From: Corallium rubrum
Lineage: Eukaryota; Cnidaria; Anthozoa; Scleralcyonacea; Coralliidae
DNA: 64,000 nt
Reading direction: 5' to 3'
Assembly (NCBI GenBank): GCA_964035015.1
Contig: OZ036003.1
Location: forward strand, 4,516,407-4,580,406
A model generated the notes under the pieces. The model had not been told where the DNA came from, did not search any database, and saw only the letters and a list, made by a program, of their open reading frames with translations. Position numbers and translations under genes: made by a program. Numbering within the stretch: position 1 is the stretch's first letter; the number at the start of each line of letters is the position of its first letter. Below are positions 18,394 through 28,366 of this stretch, one piece after another.

Positions 18394-19482
18394 ATGGACA
18401 ATGACACAGAATTGGAACAGGGGCTTAGAGATATATACTATAATCCGGCAACTGGTTACCAGTCAGCTGAGAGACTTTACCAGAAAGCATTGGCTGATGG
18501 TCTCCCCGGTGTGAGTAGGAAGAAGGTCACTGAGTGGCTGAAATCGCAGGACACTTTTACACGATACAGGAAAATAGTTGGTAGGCATAAGTTTAGACAG
18601 ACTAGGGTTTACTACCTTGGTGAGCAGCTGCAAATGGATCTTGTTGATATGGGTAAGTATGGGAATAGGAATGGGGGATACCGTTGGATACTGACGGCTG
18701 TTGAAATTTTAAGCAGATATGCCTTTGCCATCCCTGTGTATAGGAAAGACACTGGAAGTATGACCAAGGCGGTAACGTTATTGCTTAAGAAATTTAAGAA
18801 GCGTTTTGGAGCGGATCCAGAACTGGTGCAGTTTGACGATGGTAAGGAATTTTACAATGTTGGGGTGAGGTCTTTACTGGAGGGAGCTGGTGCTAAGTAC
18901 TTTAGCACTCTATCAGATAAGAAGGCTGCTGTTGTGGAACGGTTCAACAGAACCTTAAAGACGGCTATGTGGAAGTACTTCTACAGTAAGGGAACATATA
19001 AGTGGACTGATGTTCTAGACTCGCTGGTTAGCAATTACAATAACAGTAAGCATAGAACTATACTGATGAAACCGGCTAATGTGAATAAAAGTAACGAGGC
19101 TGAAGTGTGGAACACCTTATTTGGCCACACATCTGGAGAATACCCTCTAGCTAAATTTAAAGTTGGTGATACTGTCAGGATAAGCAAGTACAAAAGCATA
19201 TTCACTAAGGGTTATGAGGCTAACTTCACTGAGGAACTATTCAAGGTGACTAAGGTAATTAGGGGTGATCCAAATGTTTATGAAATAGCGGACTTAGAGG
19301 GTGAGCCAATAATTGGGAAGTTTTATGAAGAGGAGCTAAGTGCTGTTGTTAAGAAGGATCATGTGTATAGGGTGGAGAAAATACTGAAGAGGAAAAAGAA
19401 GATGGCCCTGGTGAAGTGGCTCGGGTATGATAGCAAGCATAATAGCTGGGTACCTGAGAGTGATATCCAGAATATTGGTTAG
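18394..19482 (+). CDS. INT: Polinton integrase (DDE, with C-terminal chromodomain)
   Basis: 362 residues. The N-terminal ~60 residues form a helical zinc-less recognition domain. The rve catalytic core holds Asp 82 (LQMDLVDM), Asp 148 (QFDDGKEF) and Glu 182 (VVERFNRT), the full DDE triad with a 33-residue second spacing. An SH3-like region (~253-318) follows, then a chromodomain (323-358: YRVEKILKRKKK, VKWLGYDSKHNSWVPES). All catalytic residues are intact. The enzyme integrates the element and makes the 6-bp target duplication; the chromodomain may guide it to chromatin marks. The start ATG lies in GAGTATATGG, five bases after the previous gene. Confidence 0.95.
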   Translation: MDNDTELEQGLRDIYYNPATGYQSAERLYQKALADGLPGVSRKKVTEWLKSQDTFTRYRKIVGRHKFRQTRVYYLGEQLQMDLVDMGKYGNRNGGYRWILTAVEILSRYAFAIPVYRKDTGSMTKAVTLLLKKFKKRFGADPELVQFDDGKEFYNVGVRSLLEGAGAKYFSTLSDKKAAVVERFNRTLKTAMWKYFYSKGTYKWTDVLDSLVSNYNNSKHRTILMKPANVNKSNEAEVWNTLFGHTSGEYPLAKFKVGDTVRISKYKSIFTKGYEANFTEELFKVTKVIRGDPNVYEIADLEGEPIIGKFYEEELSAVVKKDHVYRVEKILKRKKKMALVKWLGYDSKHNSWVPESDIQNIG

Positions 19483-19489
19483 TGTATAG

Positions 19490-21031
19490 ATGGCTGAAGG
19501 TGGTGACGTATTTGACGACCTTGAAATGAAAAACAGATACCCTGAACATGGTGAAGGGGATGGTGAAGAGCGGTTGGAAACAAAATCTGATGACCTGTTA
19601 GATCAGGATGAAGACCCTTATGCTGAGACTGCATGGATTGATGATGACGTAGACTACAGGGATGGAGACATTTCTGTTGTTAGGGGAATTGGAACTAAGG
19701 ACAATATTAAGAATTTCATTAACAGTATGATAACTAGAAAAGGCACTATAAGCTTAAAAATGTCGGAGGAGAAGCGTAGTAATGTGGTCAGACTTATTAG
19801 ATCATTTATAGCCTTAACTGATGGTGAGGCCGATGGCGAGAACGTAAGGCCCCTACTAAATAATGAGGGCGGTCTCAGAATAATCCATGGTAGCTCTTTC
19901 TCGAGAGGTGGGGCTGTCAGACTTGGTGGTCTCACAATCACTCTCAGTTATAGGGGCGTAGACGTTAGGGAGATCAACATAAGTAAATACGACAAAGGTA
20001 AACCCATCATTAAAAAGCTGAATGTCGGTTCATCAAATGAGTTGGAGTTTACCGGACTAGTTGATAATACATTCATAACCACATCACGTGTGGTTAAGTC
20101 GCTTGCAGATAAGATGAGAGTAAGTGAGGAAGTCGTTACTGAGGTGGTTGATGAGAATGAATATCTTGAACACACACCTGAGATAATCGAAAGTATGGTT
20201 AGGGAAAAGAGTAAACACTATAAACCAAAACCAGGGGAAAAGATAGATAGGCTTATTAAAGACCTTAATGACACCACCATTTCTGATGGGACTGGTAATG
20301 ATCCAGTTGATCTGCCAGAGATACCTGAGAGTGTGATCATGGAAATAGTTGAGTCATCTGTTTCAGAGATTAGTGAGAGGCTACATGAGAGGGTTGAGGA
20401 GCTTACAGAACAGGAGATCCGTGAGTTCTCAGGGATGTTGAATCCTAAGGCGGATGCCGACACTAAGATAGAAGCATTGGACCAGTTGGCTAATGAATAC
20501 AGACTGAAGGCTTTGAGAGAGACCGACCCGCTGAAGGAGCAACTGTATAGAAATATTCAGGAGGTTGCTGAGCTTAAGTCTGATCTAATACATACTGTTG
20601 AGAAAGGTGGTGTCCCTAAATATAGTGAGGCTAGGGTAGTGTTTAAGGAAGAGGTTGATGGTAATGAGAGTATAGAAGATCTGTCTAGGTTAGAACGTTT
20701 TAAGAAGTGGATGAAGGAGAACTGGCTTGGTGCGACATCGCTTGCTGTGGCTGTGGCTTCCCTTCTGACGACGGTAATAATGGGAATGCGCTATAATATC
20801 AAAAGAGGTGCTAACGCTGTCGGATCATTTGGACGGTCAGTATATAATACCTTTAGGAATTTGGCTAAGAGACTTGGTCCAGTATTGGGTCCTATTATCA
20901 TGGCGGTCGGTAATCTATTAGTTGCTCTGCTGAAGTATGGTGCTATGGGGTTGGCCTGGTTGGCTAGCAATCTGTGGGTGTTGGTGGTGGCGATCGTATG
21001 GATGGTTTATGACAGGTACGGAAAGAAATAA
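19490..21031 (+). CDS. Large acidic protein with C-terminal membrane hairpins, 513 residues
   Basis: An acidic N-terminus (residues 1-65) precedes a mixed domain and then Glu/Lys-rich coiled coil (~270-400). The C-terminal ~105 residues hold a hydrophobic segment (~413-433) and two more (~465-482, ~486-507), ending in WLASNLWVLVVAIVWMVYDRYGKK. The same C-terminal pattern recurs in cnidarian Polintons, but no function is known. It lies between integrase and capsid genes, eight bases after the integrase, and could be an internal virion or membrane-remodelling protein. Confidence 0.65.
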   Translation: MAEGGDVFDDLEMKNRYPEHGEGDGEERLETKSDDLLDQDEDPYAETAWIDDDVDYRDGDISVVRGIGTKDNIKNFINSMITRKGTISLKMSEEKRSNVVRLIRSFIALTDGEADGENVRPLLNNEGGLRIIHGSSFSRGGAVRLGGLTITLSYRGVDVREINISKYDKGKPIIKKLNVGSSNELEFTGLVDNTFITTSRVVKSLADKMRVSEEVVTEVVDENEYLEHTPEIIESMVREKSKHYKPKPGEKIDRLIKDLNDTTISDGTGNDPVDLPEIPESVIMEIVESSVSEISERLHERVEELTEQEIREFSGMLNPKADADTKIEALDQLANEYRLKALRETDPLKEQLYRNIQEVAELKSDLIHTVEKGGVPKYSEARVVFKEEVDGNESIEDLSRLERFKKWMKENWLGATSLAVAVASLLTTVIMGMRYNIKRGANAVGSFGRSVYNTFRNLAKRLGPVLGPIIMAVGNLLVALLKYGAMGLAWLASNLWVLVVAIVWMVYDRYGKK

Positions 21032-21046
21032 AATATAACTTAGTCT

Positions 21047-22281
21047 ATGTTGCAGGAAGACAGAATTGCCCCAAGTTATAAACTTAAAAAGCCAGACAGT
21101 AGTAAGAAAGGCACTAGGAGAGTAGTTGACGTAACATTTAACCCAACACATATATCCTCTGGTCAGGACCTTTACGTAAAGCTAGCAACATTGCCAGTTA
21201 ATCATGTACTAATTCCTGGCAGTAGAATGCTTACATTCAACCTGAAGAATGGGAATAAGGAGTCATACCATCAGAACAATCTAAAGTCCACCCTTTTTAA
21301 ACAAATCACCCATATGTTCAATGGGGAGAAATACAGAGATCTGAATGAGGCTCATGTTCTTAGATGTTACGAGGACCTATGGTTTAAGTCCAAGCGGGTT
21401 GGGAAAATTGACCAGGGTCTTGGCGGGAGTGCCAACCTTGCTAAGCTAAGGAGTCAGGACGCTAGTGGTGACGCTAGCGTTGTCGGTGATGTTCTCATGA
21501 ATAGCATCTACGGTAATAGGTTCACAGTTCCTATCGATGATGACTTGCTTACTGAAAATGGGGCTGTCTACCCCCATGCGCTTCAGAATACACACGAGAC
21601 TATACTGAAAATTAACAGTCCGGGTAACGTGTTACTACCCGGTGGTAGTGGTAAGGCTGTGCCAGGTAGCTTTAAGCTGGATAACTAAAGTTGAGGTATG
21701 AGACAGTTGAGAATGAGATTCTGGCTAGTGAGACCGAGGGAATCTATAGCAGAGGGAAATCTTCCTACTACGGTCACGCCACCCTGGTTAAAACCTTCCC
21801 AGTTTCTGCTGCTACTACAAAAATCCATGAAAATGTGAACCTACCAAGGAAGTCTCTAAGAAACATCGTAATGATCTTCAAAAGAACCACTGATGGAAGT
21901 GAGTCGTTCTACTACCCAGCTATTGAGAGTGTCAAAATAAGTTTCCAGGGTCAGCCAAATTTCCTGTACACACAGTCGATGAAGAAGTACGATTTCTTTA
22001 ATGAGGCTAGCCGGGTGTTCTTCCCATGTGATGACAAGTCTGACAGGAATGTTAGTGAAGCGAATTTCTACAACGATAAGTTCGCCTTGGTTTGCGACTT
22101 CTCAACAACAGCGCTGAAGAGGGTACAGGGCCAGGGTGTGAGGCTGACTGACACGCAGAATGGGATACTCATTGAGGTGGATAAGAGTGCTGGCACTACA
22201 ACCTGTGTCTGCTACCTGTACGTTCTGTCTGACGGACTTATAAACTTAGCTAACGGGCAGCTGCAATCTATTCAGTATTAG
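21047..22281 (+). pseudogene. MCP: Major capsid protein (double jelly-roll), frameshifted
   Basis: Two adjacent open frames (21047-21688 and 21691-22281) together cover a double-jelly-roll capsid protein of about 410 residues. Family signatures are the N-terminal beta run (HISSGQDLYVKLATLP, VLIPGSRMLTFNL), the inter-domain segment with VYPHALQN, and a second barrel with LRNIVMIFK and a beta-rich end. Relative to the second copy of this region (32654 onward), one C is missing at 21685, which stops the first frame 4-5 codons before the family's continuous reading. The lesion is a single-base deletion in the copy that otherwise carries the complete gene. The ATG lies in TAGTCTATG after 15 bases of spacer. 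Confidence 0.9.
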
Positions 22282-22284
22282 TGT

Positions 22285-22881
22285 ATGGATCATCCGGAAA
22301 CTATTCTGATAGTTGGGCCATCTGGATGTGGGAAAACTTACACGTTGCTTAACGAAATACTTTCTGTGGAGTATAAAAAGTACTTTTACTTTATTATAAT
22401 ACTTTGTCCTACGCTATGGATAAACATGACATACCTAGACTGGGAATATCTGAAAAGTGACTCTGATGTTATAGGTCTGGATATAAGCCCAGACAGACTC
22501 GACCACGTTCTTGAGGCTATAGTAAAAATTTACTCTGGGTCTAAGACTGCTATAATAGTTGATGACATGAGTAACACAAATGACCAGCACCTAAACAACA
22601 ACATGCTAACTTTCTTATCATATAGTGGTAGGCATCATAACATTACACTAATTATTCTGACTCAGAAATTGAACAGTGTGGCGACTGGCATAAGGGACAA
22701 TACCACAAGACTGATATTTTTCAGCACGCATAACAGGAGAAGTATGAAGGTGTTTAGGGATGAGTTCTTCGGACATATCTCAGACATTGAGATGGAGAAG
22801 CGTATCATCACGCAGCTTTCCGCTGGCAAGTACCTTGACATCTCACTTAACACGCACCCGCCTACCTACGTGGTTAAATGA
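22285..22881 (+). CDS. ATP: FtsK/HerA-type (A32-like) genome-packaging ATPase
   Basis: 198 residues with a P-loop VGPSGCGKT (10-18) and a Walker B strand TAIIVDD (88-94), followed by a sensor-like strand ending in LTQKLNSV (Gln after the fourth strand) and NTTRLIFFST. This is the order seen in A32-like packaging ATPases of Polintons, virophages and adenovirus-related elements. It would translocate the genome into capsids. It starts three bases after the capsid gene (GTGTATGG), indicating coupled expression. The frame is intact. The second copy at 33289 differs by two residues. Confidence 0.93.
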   Translation: MDHPETILIVGPSGCGKTYTLLNEILSVEYKKYFYFIIILCPTLWINMTYLDWEYLKSDSDVIGLDISPDRLDHVLEAIVKIYSGSKTAIIVDDMSNTNDQHLNNNMLTFLSYSGRHHNITLIILTQKLNSVATGIRDNTTRLIFFSTHNRRSMKVFRDEFFGHISDIEMEKRIITQLSAGKYLDISLNTHPPTYVVK

Positions 22882-22896
22882 AATATGCTGTAATGT

Positions 22897-23451
22897 ATGC
22901 CAAAGAGGGAAGGTAAGCGCGATAAGACTGAGCCAGTCATTATTGAGGACGCTGCTATTGATAAACTAGTGGATGAGCTACATATTGTGGAAGAGAGTAT
23001 TGCTAAAACTGAGGAGCATAGCGCAGACACCAAGCGCGAGGAACTTATCATTGCATCTGATGATGGGTACATTACCCAGAAGTCTGGGCATATAAGGAAG
23101 TGTAGTGAAAAGACATTAAGCAAAATTTACAGGGCCTATGAAGCTAAAAGGAAGAAGGACGCAGATGGGTTCCTGACAGATTTACTAATAAGTCAATTCT
23201 CAACAATGCTTGGTGGTCTTGACGCAATCGAAGATCCTGTTGCGCTGACAGATGAACTTAGGAATAACGGTATACTGAGAAAAGATGTTGAGAGCGTTAT
23301 ATCAGTAGTTAGCCCATACATACCCCTAATAGGATTACTCGGAGGTGTCGCTATAACTGGCAAACATATATACCAACATAATAGTAAACATACACCGCCA
23401 CCGTCTGAGAACATTACACAGCCTATAATATATGAACAAGACCCTAAGTAG
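22897..23451 (+). CDS. Polinton protein with one hydrophobic segment, 184 residues
   Basis: A charged N-terminal half (Lys/Glu-rich, residues 1-50) contains no recognised motif. A helical middle follows, then one hydrophobic segment near 138-156 (VVSPYIPLIGLLGGVAITG) and a short basic/Pro tail. It follows the ATPase by 15 bases and overlaps the next gene by 20 bases. Likely a structural or assembly protein; no homology can be named. Confidence 0.6.
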   Translation: MPKREGKRDKTEPVIIEDAAIDKLVDELHIVEESIAKTEEHSADTKREELIIASDDGYITQKSGHIRKCSEKTLSKIYRAYEAKRKKDADGFLTDLLISQFSTMLGGLDAIEDPVALTDELRNNGILRKDVESVISVVSPYIPLIGLLGGVAITGKHIYQHNSKHTPPPSENITQPIIYEQDPK

Positions 23452-24178
23452 ATTCTTTGTTAAATATCCGTACGCTGACAGAAGCAAGTTTATAACTGAC
23501 TCAGTTTTTGGTAAGTCAGAACCAGGCGTGTTCTTCGGACCTGTAGACGGTTCATACATCTACACTGGTGATCGGGAATTCAGGAGTAACAAAAACTATA
23601 CCAAGTACCTAACAATAGATAAGCCACCGCCAAGATTCCCAAAAATATGGCTAGGTGGTGGTACTGTGCAAAAAGTCCAGGGCAAGCGACATTGGAAGAG
23701 TGACATTGAGGGAAAATACGACTTCTCAAAGTTCACATACCTATCGGAAAACGCTATAGACTACGACCTTAACAATTTTAGGATTTATGTTAACAACCAC
23801 GACTTTTTCATGTTAAAATTACCAGTACTGGACCCAGGAAATAGGACGGATATTGCGGTATGGTGGAATAACGGCGAACCTTACTACCAACTCATCTTCG
23901 CTGTCTACCTTAGTTCGTACTGTTGTGGCGTTGGGGTGGAGCATCTCAGATTCTCAGACGATGTGTATCCAGTGGTTACCTCTATTATGCGTTTCCACCT
24001 ATATTTCACCACGCGACGTATACTAAGGCGTCTTATAAAAGATAAGAAGAGTGACCTAATGAGGGAGTTCGGCGTTGGGAATGATGTGATTGATAACATG
24101 GCGAACATACCTAGGGAGAAGAAGTTCCTGATTAATCACCACTCTGGTTATAAACACGACCAGTCATTCCATGAGTAG
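23432..24178 (+). CDS. Uncharacterised Polinton protein, 248 residues
   Basis: A mostly soluble, beta-rich sequence with many aromatics and Asn/Gly (PPPRFPKIWLGGG, DYDLNNFRIYVNNHDFFML) and a Lys/Arg-rich C-terminal helix region. No domain recognised. It overlaps the preceding gene by 20 bases, and its stop codon directly abuts the next ATG, so the three are one transcription unit. Position after the ATPase suggests a minor virion protein. Identical in both copies of the duplication. Confidence 0.6.
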   Translation: MNKTLSRFFVKYPYADRSKFITDSVFGKSEPGVFFGPVDGSYIYTGDREFRSNKNYTKYLTIDKPPPRFPKIWLGGGTVQKVQGKRHWKSDIEGKYDFSKFTYLSENAIDYDLNNFRIYVNNHDFFMLKLPVLDPGNRTDIAVWWNNGEPYYQLIFAVYLSSYCCGVGVEHLRFSDDVYPVVTSIMRFHLYFTTRRILRRLIKDKKSDLMREFGVGNDVIDNMANIPREKKFLINHHSGYKHDQSFHE

Positions 24179-24847
24179 ATGTGGCGTCTCAATGGTGACT
24201 ATAAGACACACTACAGAAGGTTCATCCCCTTACGAACAAATGGTTTCACTAGGATAGGTCTGCAGTATCTGAACGAGTCTATCGAGGCCTATGTTTACGC
24301 TGTCCTAGGTTCACAGGCTAAAACAAGGATAAGCATTGTTAACAAAGGTGCTGGAAGTCTAGAGACACAGCAGGAATTCAGAGTCCTTGTAGATGACGCC
24401 GTAGTTAACTACTCTGTCAGCACCTGGATTCTTAATATGAACAGGGCAATATCAGATACTAACGTCACCCAGAACCTAGCCATAAGTCCTGACACGTGGT
24501 TAGTGCCAGGATCACTCACAATATTGAAGGAGAAAATTTTAAGATATAACAACTTACTTAGGCATGCATCGGATGTTATGAAATTTGGTATTAATTCTAA
24601 AGTAAACTACCAAGGTGTTCACAAACAACCAAAGAAGCTACACCAAGAATATGTTTCACACTTGGAAACATTAGACGAAGAACCAGAGAAGCTGCATAGA
24701 GAAAATGTTCCACACCTAGCCGTCCATGCACCTAACAAACCATCCGTCCATACACCTGACATACAGACAAATCCGGATAATGAGTTGGGGATTCTCTTAG
24801 TTGTAACAGCTGTGTCCGGGTATCTGTTTAGTAAGCACGTCTTATAG
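24179..24847 (+). CDS. Uncharacterised Polinton protein with C-terminal membrane anchor, 222 residues
   Basis: The N-terminal ~140 residues are folded-looking and beta-rich. A linker follows with a degenerate repeat (KKLHQEYVSHLE / EKLHRENVPHLA) and Pro/His content, ending in a single C-terminal hydrophobic segment (ILLVVTAVSGYLF). The anchor and extended linker fit a virion membrane or spike-type protein. It starts directly at the stop of the preceding gene (GAGTAGATG) and is the last gene before the right TIR. Same in both copies. Confidence 0.6.
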   Translation: MWRLNGDYKTHYRRFIPLRTNGFTRIGLQYLNESIEAYVYAVLGSQAKTRISIVNKGAGSLETQQEFRVLVDDAVVNYSVSTWILNMNRAISDTNVTQNLAISPDTWLVPGSLTILKEKILRYNNLLRHASDVMKFGINSKVNYQGVHKQPKKLHQEYVSHLETLDEEPEKLHRENVPHLAVHAPNKPSVHTPDIQTNPDNELGILLVVTAVSGYLFSKHVL

Positions 24848-25148
24848 TATATGATTACAATATACTAAATATTTTACTGATAGTTTAAATTATACTTCAC
24901 TGGCGCTTTCCAACAACATAGCGGGAAATTTTAATTATTCTGATAACTTAACGAAACTCATATAGGGTTCTGTTAAGTTTCTCTATTTATATAAACCCCT
25001 TGGACAAGTACCTAGCTGCACAACGGGCCAGCAACTTGAGGGGCTGACGGCTTGGGCCAACGGTGGGACTGACTGTTGGGCCAGCGGTTGGGAAAAGTGA
25101 TGGTACCGGCGATATCAAGGTTCTTGGAAAACTGATATCGTACCCCAT
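24848..25148. other. Subterminal noncoding segment, right side of the Polinton
   Basis: About 300 bp with AT-rich stretches (TTTATATAAACCCC at 24985-25000) and, closer to the TIR, imperfect repeats of GGGCCAGC/GGGCCAACGG. One extra copy of the TIR repeat unit (AAAAGTGATGGTACCGGCG near 25095-25113) lies just inside the TIR. No gene seen. Confidence 0.6.
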
Positions 25149-25516
25149 ACCCCTACAAAAATGGACTTTAAAATGGAAAAATTTCTGGTTACATTCTATA
25201 TGACCAACCCTACTGGACTAACCCTGGACCACACGTAGGGCAACCGTTTGGGCCAAGGGCTTAGCTTACAGGGAAAAAGTGACGGTAGCGGAAACTCGGA
25301 TTCACTGCTGGGAAAAGCGGTGGTACCGGCGACCTAGACAGGCGGTTGGGAATTACCGGTGTAAAAAGTTATGGTACCAGAAACCTAGCGAGAGAAAAGT
25401 GACGACAGCGGCGACTTATCGGGAAAAAGTGATGGTACCGAGGCATTAAAAAAGTGATGGCAGCGACCACTTACCAACTCACAAACTGGCCTCGTACCCC
25501 CATATCCTATACTACT
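25149..25516. repeat. Polinton right terminal inverted repeat
   Basis: 368-bp inverted match to 7899-8266. It ends CCTATACTACT at 25516, followed by the target duplication TGTTGC (25517-25522). Contains the same six short repeats as the left end. Confidence 0.95.
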
Positions 25517-25522
25517 TGTTGC

Positions 25523-25660
25523 AAGAAGTCAATGGCGAAGTCCTAAACTCATAATCAAACAAATCAGCGGACGCCCGACTTGATGTACATGCACGTGGTT
25601 TTTGGGAGAACAAAGATCTGCATTATTTGATGTCCTCCATGCGATAATACGTGTTCGAGT
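25523..25660 (+). pseudogene. Tail of the decayed RT gene after the Polinton
   Basis: Reading resumes in frame with the part before the Polinton as QEVNGEVLNS, then ADARLDVHARGFWENK, segments of the same RT family's C-terminus, with stop codons and frame changes after that. It proves that the Polinton landed inside this gene and that the original sequence crossed a single TGTTGC. Confidence 0.75.
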
Positions 25661-25902
25661 TACACGACGAATTATCGTCGCGTCGAATTAAATGTTTCTC
25701 TCATCTACCTGTGACAATTCGGCGCCATGTTTTCAATTAAATTCGACTGAAATCCGCCGTTTAACTCGACGTCGCATTGCCGACGAAGTTAATTCGAATT
25801 AAATTCATCTATTGTGCACTGCGACGTTTAGCGCAGGCCTGATATTACTATATTTCGATTTGTGTTTCAATACAGCACACTACCTTGATTTCACTGTTTG
25901 GA

Positions 25903-26627
25903 TTAATAGACGAGTTCAAGGTTACGGACGCCATATTGAAAAGGGGGCAAAGAGTCTGGGGCGAGTGCGGTCAAAGGGGGCGAACGCCATATATTTTCAT
26001 ATGTAAACTTCACGATTTTTGAGCAGTGGGTGAATGGTTTACGTTTAAAAATTGTTTTGAATGATTTCGGGTCCATATCGTTTTGTAATTTCTGTAATAC
26101 TTCAAGGAAACATGGGGAATGCTTTGTATGTTATTTTGGAAGGCTTGGAGGATTCTAAAAGAAATCGCGATGGTTTGTTGAGGAATTGTATGTACACGCA
26201 CCTATTGATACAGAGCGAGGAGCGATGAATAAGCCAATTTACGAGCAGGTATTCTAAATCTTAGTGATAGATTGCACTTTTAAGGACGTGAACTGGACCA
26301 AGAGAATCTAGAATAAAATTTTCATGACTCAATCAGTGAAGCGCACGCATACAATTCCTCAACAAACCATCGTTATTTCTTTTAGAATCCTCCAAGCCTT
26401 CCAAAATAACATACAAAGCTTTCCCCATGTTTCCTTGAAGTATTACAGAAATTACAAAACGAACGGACCCGAAATCGTTCAAAACAATCGTAAACCATTC
26501 ACCCACTGCTCAAAAATCGTGAAGTTTACATATGAAAATATATGGTTCGCCCCCTTTGACCGCGCTCGCCCCATACTCTTTGCCCCTTTTCAATATGGCC
26601 CCCGTAACCTTGAACTAGTCTGCTTAA
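25903..26627. mobile_element. ~717-bp foldback element flanked by TTAA
   Basis: Inverted-repeat arms of about 285 bp (outer sequence GTTCAAGGTTACGG and its complement) lie around a ~140-bp centre, with TTAA at 25903-25906 and 26624-26627. ORFs on both strands are arms of the palindrome, not genes. Duplicated at 36907-37631. Confidence 0.8.
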
Positions 26628-26822
26628 GTATGTCAGTCATTTTTCGTGCAGTTATCTTAATTCAATACTGCCCATAAAATTCTTCAGTTTTGGGACCATT
26701 TCTATATTCAGTTAATCTTTGGTATTTGTCCCTCAAGCAAATGTGTAGTCTGTCTCTACAATAGAGTAATTTAACGCCATGCATATTGCCATAGTGATGA
26801 TATCGACTTAATTGGTCTTAGC

Positions 26823-27731
26823 AGTGAACCTGCACAGTCCAACGAGAACGAACGAATAACCTTATTAACTGAACGACTCAGTCGTCCAGACTCGTCCGGA
26901 CTCGCTAGCCTATTGGTTGAGACGACAAATTATTATGATATTCGTCAGGACTCCACGTCTATGCGTAGGCTAGTACTGAGGCGGGTGATAGGGACCTTGA
27001 GCAAGTACAACGCGAACGTCAAGACTACGACACGAGTACGTCTGTACAATAGTATTTTTTAACCAAAACAAAGCGCTGAATAATTTGCAGTCTCAAGAGT
27101 AAAGGCGTTAATCTATCATACGTTATGTTGTCGCAGCTATGGTGCCTTTAAAAGATCTTACAAAATGCATAAAGCATACAAGATACGATGTCCTCATCCA
27201 TGGTTTCTTTTAAATGCAGTAACATATTTGCCGTCGTCGTCCTAGCTTGCTTAAAGTCCCTGATAATAACTTGTCGTTCCAACCGGCTGGCTGAATCAGT
27301 CTTCTGGACTGATTCAGACTTTAGTATTTTACTCTGGCAGTCTGGCTAACGCCAGACGATTTTATATACTTGTCAAGATGGTCAAGGGGAGAACTACCAA
27401 TGGGTTAATGACAATTTGGAGTTGACATAAATTGTGAAGCGGTGGCCGTGGCAAGTAAGAGAACATTTTCATAACACTATACCTCAGGTGATTTCTGTGC
27501 TGGTATGATTAAAATGGTCTTATGAATAGCATGATATGTATGGTTTCTCGATCGGGTTCCAGCGTGAAGGTATACGGCTATACGTGTTTTGGTCGTTCTT
27601 ATATACTGAATGTTGACGACTATTGATTACATTCCGGCAACAGTCATTCAATGAACATCTAAGACTTTGCTTGCCATATAATTAGCATAACTGCATATTC
27701 ATCCATTCTCGTTGGATTGTGCAGGTTCACT
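26823..27731. mobile_element. ~0.9-kb element with 35-bp terminal inverted repeats
   Basis: The left end AGTGAACCTGCACAGTCC matches the complement of the right end (27697-27731) over 35 bp with four mismatches. No clear target duplication and no coding content. Likely a non-autonomous DNA transposon. Duplicated at 37827-38735. Confidence 0.65.
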
Positions 27732-28366
27732 ATTAATAGCGAAGCGCACAGATACGTCGAATTCATGTTTGCCTGAGTTTATAATTTATTCTTGTATTTC
27801 CAACAAAAGAAAACGGTTCTTTAGAAACTCCTGATGGTATATTGCTGTATAATTTTTCAGCTTTAGATTTGTTATAACATGAGACACTTGGAACTGCATT
27901 GATAGTTTAGTCACAGCAAGAGCCATGGTGATTTATTACTTGTATACTATAGTGCTTACCCTGTCAAAACCCATGCCAATATAAGTCATAGTAATGTTTA
28001 ATTCTAAATCCTATAATTAAAAAATTAAAAATAACTGTAAATACCCTCTGTCTGTTGCAATTAATATATACCCAAGGTTTATTTTGGGAATTTCGTAAAC
28101 TATCAGGAAACTAATCAGGATTTTTGTCCCACTTGAGGCAGCACTTCACTTGCGATAGTAATTTCTAGTTTACTGTCTATATATAGAAGAATTATAGGTC
28201 AATTAATGTATTATCAGTCATACCAAGATTGTTTGAGAACATTAAGTTTGATCAATTGTATCAGGCTTTTTCTCGTCTTTTCCGTCAAACAACATGTTTG
28301 GATTTCTTCGCGGCCATTCATGTTGTACTGCGCTGTTGAAAATGACTAAAGACTGGAGATCCGCCC
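27732..28366. other. Unassigned noncoding sequence
   Basis: AT-rich, no ORF, repeat or RNA motif recognised. Probably upstream or intronic sequence of the HoxX-like gene. Confidence 0.5.

Larger units (their letters stand above)
7899..25516. mobile_element. Polinton/Maverick element, 17.6 kb, with TIRs and 6-bp TSD
   Basis: The two ends are 368-bp inverted repeats starting AGTAGTATAGG, flanked by the 6-bp direct repeat TGTTGC (7893-7898 and 25517-25522). The AG terminus, 6-bp duplication, length and gene set (protein-primed PolB, retroviral-type integrase, major capsid protein, packaging ATPase) are diagnostic. Removing the element and one TGTTGC rejoins the surrounding RT frame (EPVL to QEVNGEV), so the insertion site is proven by context. 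Genes run leftward from 17.6 to 8.5 kb and rightward from 17.7 to 24.8 kb, with two small rightward ORFs inside the leftward block. Breaks in PolB, the Bro gene and the capsid gene suggest the copy is dead despite near-identical TIRs. Confidence 0.96.

Noticed and set aside
26010..26677. 63- and 117-residue ORFs sharing a TIPQQT sequence on opposite strands
   Set aside because: They are the two arms of one foldback element.
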